From NCBI GenBank assembly GCA_018806985.1, contig JADANN010000032.1:1509501-1573500 (forward strand): a DNA stretch of 64,000 nt, in the 5' to 3' direction. This stretch comes from Angiostrongylus vasorum (lineage: Eukaryota > Nematoda > Chromadorea > Rhabditida > Metastrongylidae). The notes under the pieces are model-generated. The model searched no databases, was not told the DNA's origin, and saw only the letters and a list, made by a program, of their open reading frames with translations. The position numbers and the translations under genes were made by a program. Below, piece by piece: positions 25,501 to 36,600 of this stretch (its first letter is position 1; every line of letters starts with the position of its first letter).

Positions 25501-26396
25501 GAGTGATAGTAAGATGCTTGGTAGGCCCGTAAAGAGTCGAACCACAGTTTTCCACGTAATGAGCGACATTGATGCCGCTGCGTTGGCTAGGTTCTTTCTT
25601 TTATTTACAGTCTACGTTTCTTTTTAAGACATCCGATGAGAACAGTTGTTCATTCGATGACGAAAAAAGGCACGCTTGTTGGCGCAGACTCGTGCAACGT
25701 TTTGTGTACTCCTTTTTGTCCTCCCCGATCGAGAGTGGAACCTCACTTCAATACAGGTTAGCAACTAAAAAGCGGTTACTTTTAGCACAGATCTTCCATA
25801 GCTTCTGTTTAACTGCTTACAACTCATTTATTCACTACAGAGATAGCGAAAATATAATACAAAAGAAACTTAAATGGTGATCAAATTCTTAATAAAGCTT
25901 CCGCTGGAGTGTACCAAAATGCACCTTTTTTCTTGAGTGCTCCGCTAAGACCGTTCTTATCATTCCCTTAGCGGGATAAAGACAATTTACAGTTTAGTCA
26001 AGTTAAAAAATAAAGGCAGAAACTAGCTGAGAAACAGGCGAAACGAAGAACCCGCATGGTGTGGTGGTGGACGCGTTGGTCCCCGAAAAGAGCAATAGCG
26101 CGCGGGTTCCCCACCGCAGACACTTACGGTCCGGAGTTTTGCAAATATCTCAGCGTCGTTGTGGTTAAAAAATAGTACTCTTTGATCGCACAGGGAAATA
26201 TCGAAGTCGCACTAAACTCTTATTGGTTTCAGGTAGATCGTTGCTCAATGATAATGTTCCCGTTGGCGTTCTTCTTCTTCAACATTGTGTAGGTTTTTTA
26301 GATTTTTTCTAGATCTATACTTTATGAGATCTTACTTTTACGTGCAACTTCAGATATTGGTCAATATATTTCGCCAAAATGGATCGTCCGATGTGA
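13521..26396 (+). CDS. Cys-loop ligand-gated (anion-type) ion channel subunit, 12 exons
   Basis: Pentameric neurotransmitter-gated channel subunit of the plasma membrane. Exons: 13521-13716, 14751-14876, 15476-15609, 18562-18598, 19641-19751, 19856-19942, 20113-20234, 20857-20944, 21701-21783, 22703-22862, 26233-26288, 26354-26396. All junctions have GT/AG ends and keep phase, giving about 413 residues. Seen in order: hydrophobic signal peptide; extracellular domain with IWQDPRL and WTPDTC; a Cys-loop with exactly 13 residues between the cysteines and the anion-channel FPFD; M1 ending in SVSAR; M2 ([14 protein letters not shown], then LPRVSYIK); M3 starting CLDVWML; a short basic M3-M4 loop of about 55 residues; M4 with [13 protein letters not shown]; and a tail ending KMDRPM. 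The type resembles the nematode-expanded LGC/GGR group, but I cannot name the ligand or the orthologue. No in-frame ATG lies before the first exon: an acceptor at 13519-13520 leaves a G that could complete a split ATG. Introns hold SINEs, MITEs and an RTE fragment. Confidence 0.9.
13810..14720. other. Channel intron 1, unassigned
   Basis: Between exons 1 and 2; short frames on both strands only. Confidence 0.4.
14968..15246 (-). repeat. SINE family A copy in a channel intron
   Basis: Full-length; its AAGGATAAAG tail starts about 90 bases after the end of channel exon 2. Confidence 0.8.
16180..17010 (-). pseudogene. RTE-type LINE fragment in a channel-gene intron
   Basis: The minus strand reads [20 protein letters not shown] and, closer to its 3' end, [10 protein letters not shown], the same C-terminal region as the fragment at 3.3 kb but with an internal deletion. 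It lies in the intron between channel exons 3 and 4. Confidence 0.65.
16560..16690. repeat. Family E-like flank
   Basis: TCATGAGCAAACGCGAGGTCG with the TTTATTAGTC stretch seen beside other family E copies. No legible ribozyme core. Confidence 0.3.
17040..17485. repeat. Unclassified repeat, shared in part with 41.98-42.07 kb
   Basis: The stretch TGGGTACACTCACGGGGAGC, then TCTCCCAACGTAGAT, recurs degraded at 42015-42060. Minus-strand open frame of 82 codons at 17196-17444; possibly the 5' part of an RTE-like element. Confidence 0.35.
17577..17958. repeat. Family C copy
   Basis: From ACTTGATACTTAATACTTG to CGGTAAACCATTGGGAGG, with TTGTGGATCAGAGGGAGATT inside. In a channel intron. It carries spurious open frames of 70-87 codons. 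Confidence 0.7.
18063..18346 (-). repeat. SINE family A copy in a channel intron
   Basis: Full-length, about 215 bases before the 37-bp Cys-loop exon. Confidence 0.8.
18735..19085 (+). repeat. SINE family B copy in a channel intron
   Basis: Old copy: ATGGCAGTAGTAATGCC (A box), GTTGTAGTTCGACAC (B box), AAATCCTCAAGCATC and GAACAGTAGATATGAAG at the tail. It accounts for a 95-codon spurious frame. Confidence 0.6.
20338..20503. mobile_element. Family F small MITE in a channel intron
   Basis: Left TCTTAATCCTTTAACAAGC, right CGTGGTCGTGAAAGAGTTAAG, with an internal CGCATCGAAATCAAG block shared with 2.4 kb. Confidence 0.55.
21010..21440. mobile_element. Family D inverted pair in a channel intron
   Basis: GATGCTGAGATATTTGCAAAAC at the left mirrors GTTTTGCAAATATCTCAGCATC-like sequence at the right, with a fused inner arm TTTATTCACTGCCTATTACAG near 21205. 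Confidence 0.65.
22064..22150. repeat. TA/CATATA microsatellite
   Basis: Runs of ATATATATGC and CATATATATAC directly before a SINE A head. Confidence 0.85.
22151..22428 (+). repeat. SINE family A copy next to ATAC repeats
   Basis: Starts directly at the end of a TA/CATATA microsatellite. A box TAGCGCAGTGGTTAGAGG and B box GAATCGATCGC are readable. Confidence 0.75.
22432..22560 (+). repeat. SINE family A head, truncated
   Basis: A second head (TGTAGCGCAGTAG, then GTAATCGACCCCG) begins a few bases after the tail of the preceding copy and breaks off in the central domain. Confidence 0.6.
22595..22650. repeat. TA microsatellite
   Basis: TATATATATATATATATA followed by TGATATATGATATAC, about 50 bases before channel exon 10. 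Confidence 0.85.
23275..23690. mobile_element. Family D element
   Basis: Outer arms CTGCCGTGAAAAATTGTAATAG and CTGCCGTGAAAATTGTAGAAG are in the same orientation here, so this is a tandem or partial arrangement. Confidence 0.55.
23976..24242 (-). repeat. SINE family A copy
   Basis: Full-length, moderately decayed. The B box region reads GGGATCGATCTC on the plus strand. Confidence 0.7.
24835..25135 (+). pseudogene. RTE-type LINE 3' fragment
   Basis: Frames read [12 protein letters not shown], then [20 protein letters not shown] and [14 protein letters not shown], corresponding to the last part of the fragment at 3.3-4.2 kb. It sits in the long intron before the channel M4 exon. Confidence 0.6.
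25330..25590 (-). repeat. SINE family B copy
   Basis: Recognised by GTCTAGTCGATTCTCCCTG and GAGTCGAACCACAG with CACGTAATGAGCGACATTG. Explains the frames seen here on both strands. Confidence 0.55.
26015..26170. mobile_element. Family D fragment
   Basis: GCATGGTGTGGTGGTGGACG through TTTGCAAATATCTCAGCGTC. Ends 63 bases before the channel M4 exon. Confidence 0.6.
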
Positions 26397-26439
26397 TCGT
26401 CCTAGGATTTCTTCGTTCTCAGTCATCATACTTCTTCAT

Positions 26440-26615
26440 AACCACAATGATGCTGAGATAATTGCAAAATGCCAGACCGCAGGTGCTTGCGGTGGGGAAC
26501 GAACGCGCTATTACCCTTTCAGGGAGCTAATGTGTTCACCACCACACCATGCGGGTCCTTCGTTTCTCTTATCTCTCAGCTAGTTCTATCGACCAGTGCC
26601 ATCAGCAATACTTCT
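26440..26615. mobile_element. Family D fragment after the channel stop
   Basis: Starts 44 bases after the stop codon, inverted relative to the 26.0 kb fragment, so the last two channel exons lie between opposing copies. Confidence 0.6.
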
Positions 26616-27621
26616 TCACATTGTTAATTGTAAAGTCTGTGCCATGAAGAACTTCTTATGAGTAATTCACGTGAATTCCACCTATGCTGTTAACACTGAG
26701 TGTCATACAAAGTTATGGTCGATTAAGACGTTCGCTCCTCATTCTTCAGTATTTTGCGAAGTCTAAAGAAAAGTATTGTTTGTTGTTTTCTTACTCTGAT
26801 ACACTTCCCTTTCACCTAAATATTTTCCCTCTTGGTCAGTACGTTTAACACTATGCAGCTCAATATTAGTTCTGCGAAATAGTCGGAACATGACACCATT
26901 AGTACACACGGATCGACGCATAAATCGGTGCAACGCACGCATGTCCTTACCGCCTAATCTTTTTTTTCTCAATGCAATCATGAGCGGATATCCACTCCCG
27001 TAGCCTATTCCGGCAACCCACACGTGAGTGGAAATCTATTTATGCCGTCCTTAAATGTTTAAGGAGGTAAAATACACCGCTTGGAAAAACACCTTCAAGT
27101 GCTGAAAGAACTGTGTTTGTATGATAGACTATAACGACATTTAGTAAATACTACCACATATACCAAGAAACCTCATTCCGAGAAACGGTGGAGAAAAAGT
27201 CTCATCTAAACCTCTGTCATGAAAATTACCTCTTACTCTCAAAAAACTAAAAGCTTCATGACAGCCAGAAATTGGGCGTCGTTCTAAGCGTTCCTCTGGG
27301 CCTAAGACGCCACCCGTCAGGAATGTGTTAATAGTTACTAAGCCATAGAGAGGATGGTGAAATTATGAAGAAGAACATCGATTAACATCCCAATGCTTCT
27401 CCACTGACCCTGACCTCTCAAGTAGTTTTGAACAAATTGAACAGAAACTGAGCGTTGGTAATGTAAAAAAATGGCATTAGGATTTTTGTGATCTTGTACG
27501 ATAATATTTGATTTAGACGAATTCTCTTTTTTGTCAGTGCAGATAGGCTGTCAAGGACACGTTGAGCTCTTATCATTCATTCTATATTACGGAGGCCGTC
27601 ACCGTTCTTGTAATCAGTGAA

Positions 27622-30600
27622 ATGTGTGCGGTAATAGCAGTACTAGCGCTGCTAGCTTTTCGCTCATTTACTGACGCTTCATCTTTTCAAGTAATCGATC
27701 TTGGTGGAAAGTGGATCTACCATTCTGCTAATAAAACGGTTCACGGTCGAGGTTAGTTAGGAATTTTATTTCTTTTCCTTCATTCATTAGAACTGCGGAC
27801 TTAGCACATCAGATTTGTATAGTTCTTGTACGACGTCATTCATAGGAGAGATTATTTTCTTCATCTAATAGACAAAAGACCATTTTTCTGATTACGAGTG
27901 AAATATCTTATAAGAAGTGCGTAAGTGGGTCAAATCGTTTGGATTTGTAATCAAACATCAAGTGCTTCATGTTGAAAACACTCGGACGATAGTACTGTAA
28001 CTCACGAGGTAACCACTTTTTACTTACTGCCTGTTGTTTTTTCATGGCAGGATGTGGAGTGAAATATATCCACAGTGGTACTAAGATGTTTACAATGCTC
28101 CGAATGGCAGGTGTCTGCGGCGGGAATCGAACACGCTCTTACCTTTTCCAGGCACTAAAGCGTTCACCACCACCACACCATGCGGATCTTTCGTTTCGCT
28201 TTTCTCTCAGCCGTGTTATTGACCTATAGGTGCTATCAGCAATCACCTGTTAATGAGGTTGATCTGGAGAGCACAATTCGGCAATGAACCCAGTTAACCT
28301 GAAGCTGTAGTATAAATCACAATGTGATCACCTTTTATTTGCTTCCTATTCTTTTTTTCATGGCAGGGTACGATGTCAAATATAACAACCACGATGATGC
28401 TGAGATATCTGCAAAACTCAGATCCGAACTCTCCGACGATTGTCCTTGAACATGTGAGCTCCCGGAAAGGGTAATCGAGGTTAGGATCTGGCATGGGGTC
28501 CGAGTTTTGCGAATATCTCAGCATCGTTATGGTAATTTAACGCGAATTTTTTGAACTTGTTCATCTCCTTCTATGACCACTAAAAGAAGAGTGACCTATA
28601 TAATTTGGAAATAATCGTGGGTAGTTCCTTCCACTCTTAAATGTGCTCGTATATATGCAGGATTGGTCCAGTTTCGTTTTCAGGAAGATAACTGAGTTGA
28701 GTATTAATTGCCCTATCTATACAAAGTACACACCTTGTCTTGTCCTCACCAGACAACTTCTGATTTGAAGGAATTGCATGTGATTCTATGGCGCCTAGAA
28801 TTGTTTGAAGTGCGTCACAACAAGTTTCTTTTTTTCTCGAATGGTCAGTTTTGCAATCATGATAAGATGAACCATTTTACAATAGTGTGACACAGATGTT
28901 CCTAGTTTTATTGATAAGCTAACACGAGGTTGTTACCAATATTTATTCGGCTAACGTTTCGACGTCTTCGTCTTCCTCAGAGCCGATGATCCTAGTCGAT
29001 GTCCACAGTCGTTCGTCTTCTCGATGTGGGTGTCTTCGTCGCGCATCGAACCAGACCTTCTTTGCTGGACCATCTCTCGGATGAGGCATACCTAGCCGGA
29101 GATGCCCTTATATACAGAATTCTTGTTTGCTGATAGTCGTGATTGTCTGGTGATAATAAGTGGTTCTTCCGGACAATCAATCCTGTAGAAGTCGGTTTCA
29201 TCATTAGCTAGCACAAAGCTGATGTTGTTATCACAGTTGTTTCATTTTCATTACATGCTCCATTTACTTTTTTCTTAAATCGGCTCAGTACTTTGAAGTG
29301 ACTAGAACCCAAAAAATTTTTTTCGCTGGTCTACCTTCATTATACCAATTAGAACCAAACTGTGTGTGTCGCAATTCATATACTTCAGACAATATGTGGT
29401 TAACACAGTTTTATTAGAATACCTTAAGGTCACGTACCTGGTGATGTGTTTTCCGATCTACATAGTGCATCCATTATTGATGATCCTTTATTTGCTGACA
29501 ACCACATGGGACAGCAATGGGTTTCCCATGATAACTGGACATACACAAGGACATTCGACATTGGCAAAGACACGTTGAAGGTTCAGTTTGCGTTCTAATG
29601 TCTTCCATTAATCTTTATTTCCCCATTTATAGAGATTAATGGTGAAGATCAGGGAGGGCTTGTAAACCTAGACTTCCACCATCTTTCCTAGGTCGAGTAA
29701 TAGATACCAGATTTATCAGGGAGGGTAGAAGCACTGACTTGATACACTACTAAGATTTCGTAACTTATCATTTGTGGCAAATGTGCATTTAGCCACTTCC
29801 ACGATGCTTGTTAGTATAGTCGACTGCATGACGCTGCTTTAAAAGAATGGTCAACGAAATCCCTTTATCCTTTATTCTTTTTGACGGAAAAAGTTAAGCA
29901 TTTTCAAGAGTAAAATCGGAGTTCTATTTGGAGTGGGAGAATGTACATTTTTTCTCTTCCAGTTCCACGTCTTACTGCTGAGGATACGAGGGATTGACAC
30001 CGTGTCCTCAGTGGTCCTCAACAGCAAGTATTTATTAAAGACAAACAATCAATTTGTGGCGTATTTCGTGAAACTGAATGGGATTCTAAGTGCTGAGAAT
30101 ATGATTGAAGTTCGATTCACCTCACCAGTTTTATACGCCCAAGAAAAATCGGATCAATATAATGTGAGTTCTATGGTGTTTTTCGTATTTATTTCTAAAT
30201 AGTGTGCCAATAGGGCGTGTGTGGCGCAGTGGTCGGAGGCGCCCTGCAACACCCACGTCGGGATCGATCCCCGTGTCCACGGCCCACCAAGCAATCCATC
30301 CCCATGGGGTCGGCAAACAACACTGGCTGTATACATCGATAGGCCATCGCGAGTCATTGTAAAGACCAAATATGCATTCAATCACCTGTAAACGGTGCTT
30401 AATGAAGTCGAATGCACGGTGAATCCCTCAGGCACTGATCAGCGCCGAGAGCTTCAGAGCTTTTTAGTGTGCCATAGATCTTTCTGCTGTGGTCAATGGT
30501 TGAATAGTTTTCTCTTTTAGTCTTTTATTAAATGAAAGCGTCTAGTTACCCTTTTCACACCTTTGCTTTTGTTCAAGTGTCAATGGTTTGCATAGTCTTT

Positions 30601-33600
30601 TTATAAGCCTGATAAACATATTTCTTCTTTCAGAAATATCGGGGACATTTAGTTCCACCCGTTTGCCCTCCTCCTTCATATCACGGTGAATGTCATCCAA
30701 ATTTTATAAGGTTTTGTTCCGCTACTTACTATTTTTGTTGTTCATCAATGAGGTGAAGAAAATTACGTCTAAGTTAGGCTGAACATCGCATCCTGCACTG
30801 TCTCACTAATTTGTAAGAATTTTTCAAGTCTGTGCTTATGTTTCAGGAAAGCTCAGTATAGCTTCAGCTGGGATTGGGGTCCAGCGCTTCCAACAATGGG
30901 AATTTGGAAACCCATTGATATTGTTGCATTCAACAACTTTTTCTTGGATGATTTTTCGTGGATAACTGAGCGAACACATGGTATTCATCACTACATTTTT
31001 GCATTTTTACAACAATAATAATCGGTCTTGGTAAAGCTGCGGTCGATCATTCGCGGTGCATCTAAGAAACTTTCAGACTCATGGTTGATTCATGGAGAGG
31101 TACGAGTCTTTACTGAGGATAAACCGGTAACAGTTGTCTTAAGAGTGGTCATTACCGAACTCGATGTAGATCAGTACCAAACGTATCATATTTCCGGGAA
31201 AAGCAAGCCAATAATGTTGAAATTTGAAGTCGAAATAGCCAAAGAGAAAGTGGAGTTGTGGTGGCCAAATGGAGAAGGTGGCCAGAAGTTGTACAACATC
31301 ATAGTGAGAGGTGGAGGAAATGGTGGGTAAATCCAGTAACTCTACCACATTTTGCACACGCATTTGTTTTCTCCTATCTCTGATTTAGAAATTATTCGTC
31401 GCAGTGGATTCCGTCATGTTGAACTTGTCCAGAACTATGTCGATCCTAAACAATTATCGAAAGGACGGCACTTTTATGTGAAGATCAACGATCGTCCAGT
31501 ATTTCTGAAAGGCAGTTTTCACTTGCAAACCCTTCTTGAAAGGATTTAACGGCTGGCAACGTATTTAGGATCGAACTGGATTCCTGTTTCGATGTTTCTT
31601 TCGGTCAACAACACAAGACGTATACAGTTCCTGCTTGACTCTGCTGCAGAAACGGGTCAGATTTTTTATAAGAATTTGCAGCCTTATTGCATAGATAATG
31701 TTAACTTCCAACATACCACGTGCCCACGACGGCTTAGGCACCCTACGAAACTGTTTTGCGGAATTATTTTAATGTTGATGCTTTTTCTTACCAGTGTACT
31801 TTCACTTACGTTATGCTTTCATTGCGAGATTTAGTCTGATGTTCTAACTAACATCTTAATTCACTTTCTATGCATGCAATTCTAGGCATGAACACATTAC
31901 GAGTATGGGGTGGCGGCATCTACGAATCGGACGAGTTTTATGACTACGCTGATAGCAAGGGGATTTTGTTATGGCAAGTGCGTTTTCACTTAGTTGTGTG
32001 TGAGAAGGTGTGTGTAGTGCGTTATTTTATTCTCACTCATCTAATTAGCTGCATTATGTGGGTTCTATTCCAAAACCTCTTTCTAGCCTTATTCTAGTAG
32101 TTTTCTTTTTGCAGATAGTTAGAGTAGCGAGAATAAAATAACGCACCATACCCTCCCAAAAATTCAGGATTTGATGTTTGCGTGCGCTCTATATCCGAAT
32201 GACAAGGAGTTTACCGAAAATGTGAGAACTGAAGTGGATCAGCAGGTATCTTAATTTAAACAACCATTATACTTTAACAGGTGTGTGGTACGTCCAAGTT
32301 CATTTGGTGAGCACCACTGTACGACCACTCTTCAGAACTCTTGAATTAAAATTATTTATTTTATTTTTTTTACATGAACTCCCAACGATTTATCCCCTCA
32401 ACGTGACTGGGAGGTGTTCCTGGGTGTCGGACTGCGATGTACAGCGGTGGAATTCGTCCCCCCCCGGCAGGGTCTCCCAAGCTGAGGAGTCCGGCGTTTC
32501 CATCAGGAAGCCTAGCTAAGAGTAAACCATTAGCAGGATCTACCACCATCCTGGTATCAAAGTCGTGTGGTGGCAAATCTCCCTCTGATCCACAAGGGCT
32601 GCGACTGCATGTCGTGGTGACGATCTGCGGCAGACTTTGGCCAGGCTGTCCTCAGGATTCCAAGTAACCACAATGGCTTAACCAACAAATCTCCGGAAAA
32701 TGGTGATTATGCTGGAGTTCGCACAACTAGTGAGGACGGGCCGTTCAAGTATCAAGTAAGTTTACATGATCCATCTTTATATCTAGTATGCGAACATTTC
32801 ATGCATCACACTCGTTTCCTCTCATCCATCGTTCATGGGGTTCAGCCGTTGCTTGACGATTGTTATCTTCCTTATAAATGTCGTCGAATGCTGGTCGAGT
32901 CGATTGTCCCTCCAGTTTTGCGTTAGCAGTGCTAGAATGCTCCCATGTGAATTTCAGGGATTGGTCCGGATGAATCTGCTATCAATTTCCCAACCCTGGT
33001 ACAATGAAAGGCTTGCTGAGACCAGCGTGATCGAACCAACACCGTGTTCGTGTGAACTGCATCATTACCGCTGCCCTTTACTTTAGAAAATGAAATAGCA
33101 AGCGCTATATAATAAAATGTAAAGGACTTGTCGTTTAGTTGAGACGGAGCTGTCTGTAGCCACTAGTGATTGTGGCATGAGCACTTACCACAAGTGTTTT
33201 TCTACCGTCCAGTATATGGTGCACTTGCAGTTGTTTATTTTTAAGACACTAAAATGCTGATTATGGAATAGATTTCACTGTAATTAATTCTGGAAATCCT
33301 GCATATCTGTTGTGGAAAACTGGAGCTCCAATGCGAAACTTGATCAAACTATTAATTATGTCTCCATCAATTCCCTATTTGACTAGTTTTTACTAATTGA
33401 TTTTCTCTTCTAAGTGACCATGAGTTTAATCTTAACGTACACTCTCAGGTATGGCGAATTAAACGCCATTCATCTGTTATGCTTTGGGCTGGCAATAACG
33501 AGAACGAGATCGCTATACGATCGCACTGGTGGAAAGTCAGAAACTTTACCGGTATGGAACGTCTTTTAAACTATTCCGCTGGAATCCAACAATAAATAAG

Positions 33601-36600
33601 GAACTCACAAATTTTAACCCGTTTTTTAAATGTTCTATTTTGTGACTTCTGCTACCAAAACATTTGCACTGAATATGTGCCGTTTTTTCTTTTCGTTGAC
33701 CTTTTTCATCATTTACGTGCTTACAGAAAATGAGCAAGTGAAGGATTACGTGCATCTTTACAATGGGGTTGTCAAACCTATTGTTGAATCGGCCGATCCA
33801 TCACGACCATTCTTGATGTCCAGCCCCAGCAACGGAGTGCGGACGGAAGAGTCGAATTCTTTTTCTGATAAATACTTTTGAATCCACTTCTAAGTTATCA
33901 GACGTGCAGCCGCTGACGAACATTAATGAAAATCTTCAGAGAAGGAGGGGTGTCTTCAAATCCTGGTGATCCGAGCTATGGGGATGTACATTTTTACAAT
34001 GAAATCGTCGATTTGTGGAGAGACAGTTCATATTTGACACCACGATGTGCTACTGAGTTTGGTGTGCAAAGCCTCCCATTTGCGTAAGTACTTTCTAAGT
34101 AGTTCCATGTCAACTTCACCTTTTCTTTTTTTATTAATATTTATACTAACTGGGGCGGACAGCACAATGGTAGTGATATCCGTCATCACGAGCATGGTCC
34201 TAGTTCGATTCTGCTTCAGACTAACCAAGCCTCTCATCCCTCTGGGATCGGGAAATTGGTACCGGAGTTGTCTGGGAAAAAAAATGGCTCTCTGCAATCT
34301 AATTGGGAACGCTCCAGCCCGGCTATCTCACGACTTAAGGGAGAATTTCTCGACCTGCATTCTGCGACATTCAAGATGAAATGAAAATCCTCAAGCATGA
34401 ACCGAAGCCACACGTAACAGTTCGAAGATCTTCGTGGTCAACGAATGCGAGGAAACGAATTGAGTGTGAGAAGTGCTAGGATCCGCACGGTAGACGTGAA
34501 AACGGGTTAAATAAAATGAAATTAAAAATGATATAAAAATTTACACTAATTACTAAAATGCTGGCGTTATAGGAAGGTTCTAAATGGATTCCTTCTTTTT
34601 TATTCCCAGTTGCCCTCCAAACATTTTCTACGCTTTTATCGTTCACGTGTAAATGGAAGCACTAGTGTAACCTCTATTATATCTAGCTCCTTATTCTTAG
34701 CTCATATGAAGAGACGCGGGATTTTCTTCTCGATATAACGTTTTGAGGAAGATGAGGACACTAACTAACTGGCGATGCAGCCTATCTTATCCAACTCAAG
34801 TAAAGTGTTGTTGAATTGACTCTGATAAAAGTAGAAATCTAAATGATTGAGAGAAACCTACAAGATTGAGACTATTCAGTCAATTTTGAATGAAGTAGGA
34901 TTTCTTGTATTTTGCCCAAATTATGCGTTATAGGAGCACAATGTTGAGCTATATCAACGCTTCAGAGTGGTTCTACAATTCACAGCAGCTCATACACCGA
35001 CAACACCACCCAGGTGGCCTACTCACCAATTTACTTATGGTGTTCAGACATTTCCCGGTGCGAACAGTTTTTTAGGCTTATATTCGTGAATTATTTTCAA
35101 GCAGACTAAACGTGGGATTTTTTTCATTTAGGTTAGGTAGTCCTTGTAATTTCATAATAGGTGTGGTGTTTACTGGTTATGGATATACCTGGATGTATTA
35201 ATTGTTGTGCAAAATGTAACTCTTCTAAGACTTCCGTCAGACCTATTATGCAGTTTTTTGTTTATTTCAGATACCATTCCAATGTCCTGAGTCGTTTGTC
35301 CACTTACATCAGTGCGAGTACCTGAATTCTCCGTCATTCATTGATCGATTCGCATATTTTTCACAGGCACATCAGGCGATCGTATACAAAGTGCAGACTG
35401 AACATTACAGAAGGTGTTGTAGCATTTAAGTACCTAGTGGGTTTGTTGTTATAGTTATCGCAATTTTAATAACAGATGTCTAGGTACCGTAATCGATTAA
35501 TGCCTTCCGGAATGGGGAACACTATGTGTGCATTATATTGGCAATTAAATGATGTGTGGGCTGCACCAACCTGGTCATCTATTGATATAAATTTGAACTG
35601 GAAGATGGTACAGTATGAAGCACGCCGGTTTATGGCCCCGGTGATAGTTGTGATCGTGAGCTAATCCATATTTGGCCATTAATAGCGCTAATCAGATACT
35701 TTCAGTAGTTTTCTTTCATCATATTTAGTATATTAAAGGCTTTGATACGGAATTATAGGGAAAGTGCCGTAAAAACCAAATTTTATTAGATCTCGATAAG
35801 AACAACCAATTTTTTTATATAATAGAGCAGATACAAGATTGGTATAGAAGTTTTATTCAGCTAACGTTTACGCATCTTCTCTTTCTTCAAAGCTCTGTTC
35901 GTCCAAGTCAATTGTCCACAGCTGATCGATCTCGCGATATGAGTACTCGTTGTCGGACCGAATCAGTCATGTAGAAAATTGTTGATATATAGCGATAATG
36001 TCTATCAGCGAAACACTCTCTTCATCAAATGTAGAGCTTTTAGGAGGCCGATTGCTCGGTGACTATGATCCCCATTCATTAGAGTCAATATTCCAGTTTT
36101 ACACCGTTCCGAGTCCACAAAGCCCCTTATCTACCTGGCATCAGGAAATTGATACCATGGTGTCCAGCTCACTTCCTCCAATCCACGTAGCGACACTCTG
36201 CAACGGATGTCCTAGATATCCAAAGAGAATCGACTCGAGCAACATTCAGTGACATCATGACGTAGGTCGAAATGCTCCAGCAACAGCCGAACCCACATAC
36301 AAAAGTTCAGAGGCCTTCATGAAGTATGAATATGAGGAATTAAGTATGAAAGTAATTAGATCTGCACAGTAGATATGAAAATATGTCATGTAAAAGGTAG
36401 AGGTTTTGGAAAGAAGAAAATACAAAGTACTTTGTTTCCTATTTTTGTTTAGAGCATTTCCACTCTTTTACAAAAGCATTCACCTATATTACCTATAGCA
36501 CTTTTTCTCATTTTTATCAAGTGTTTCGAATGGGTACAACTGATGTTTTCACCGGTGTTAGTCAAGGTCCAAGAGTTGCAATGTGCGCTCAGTTCATTTG

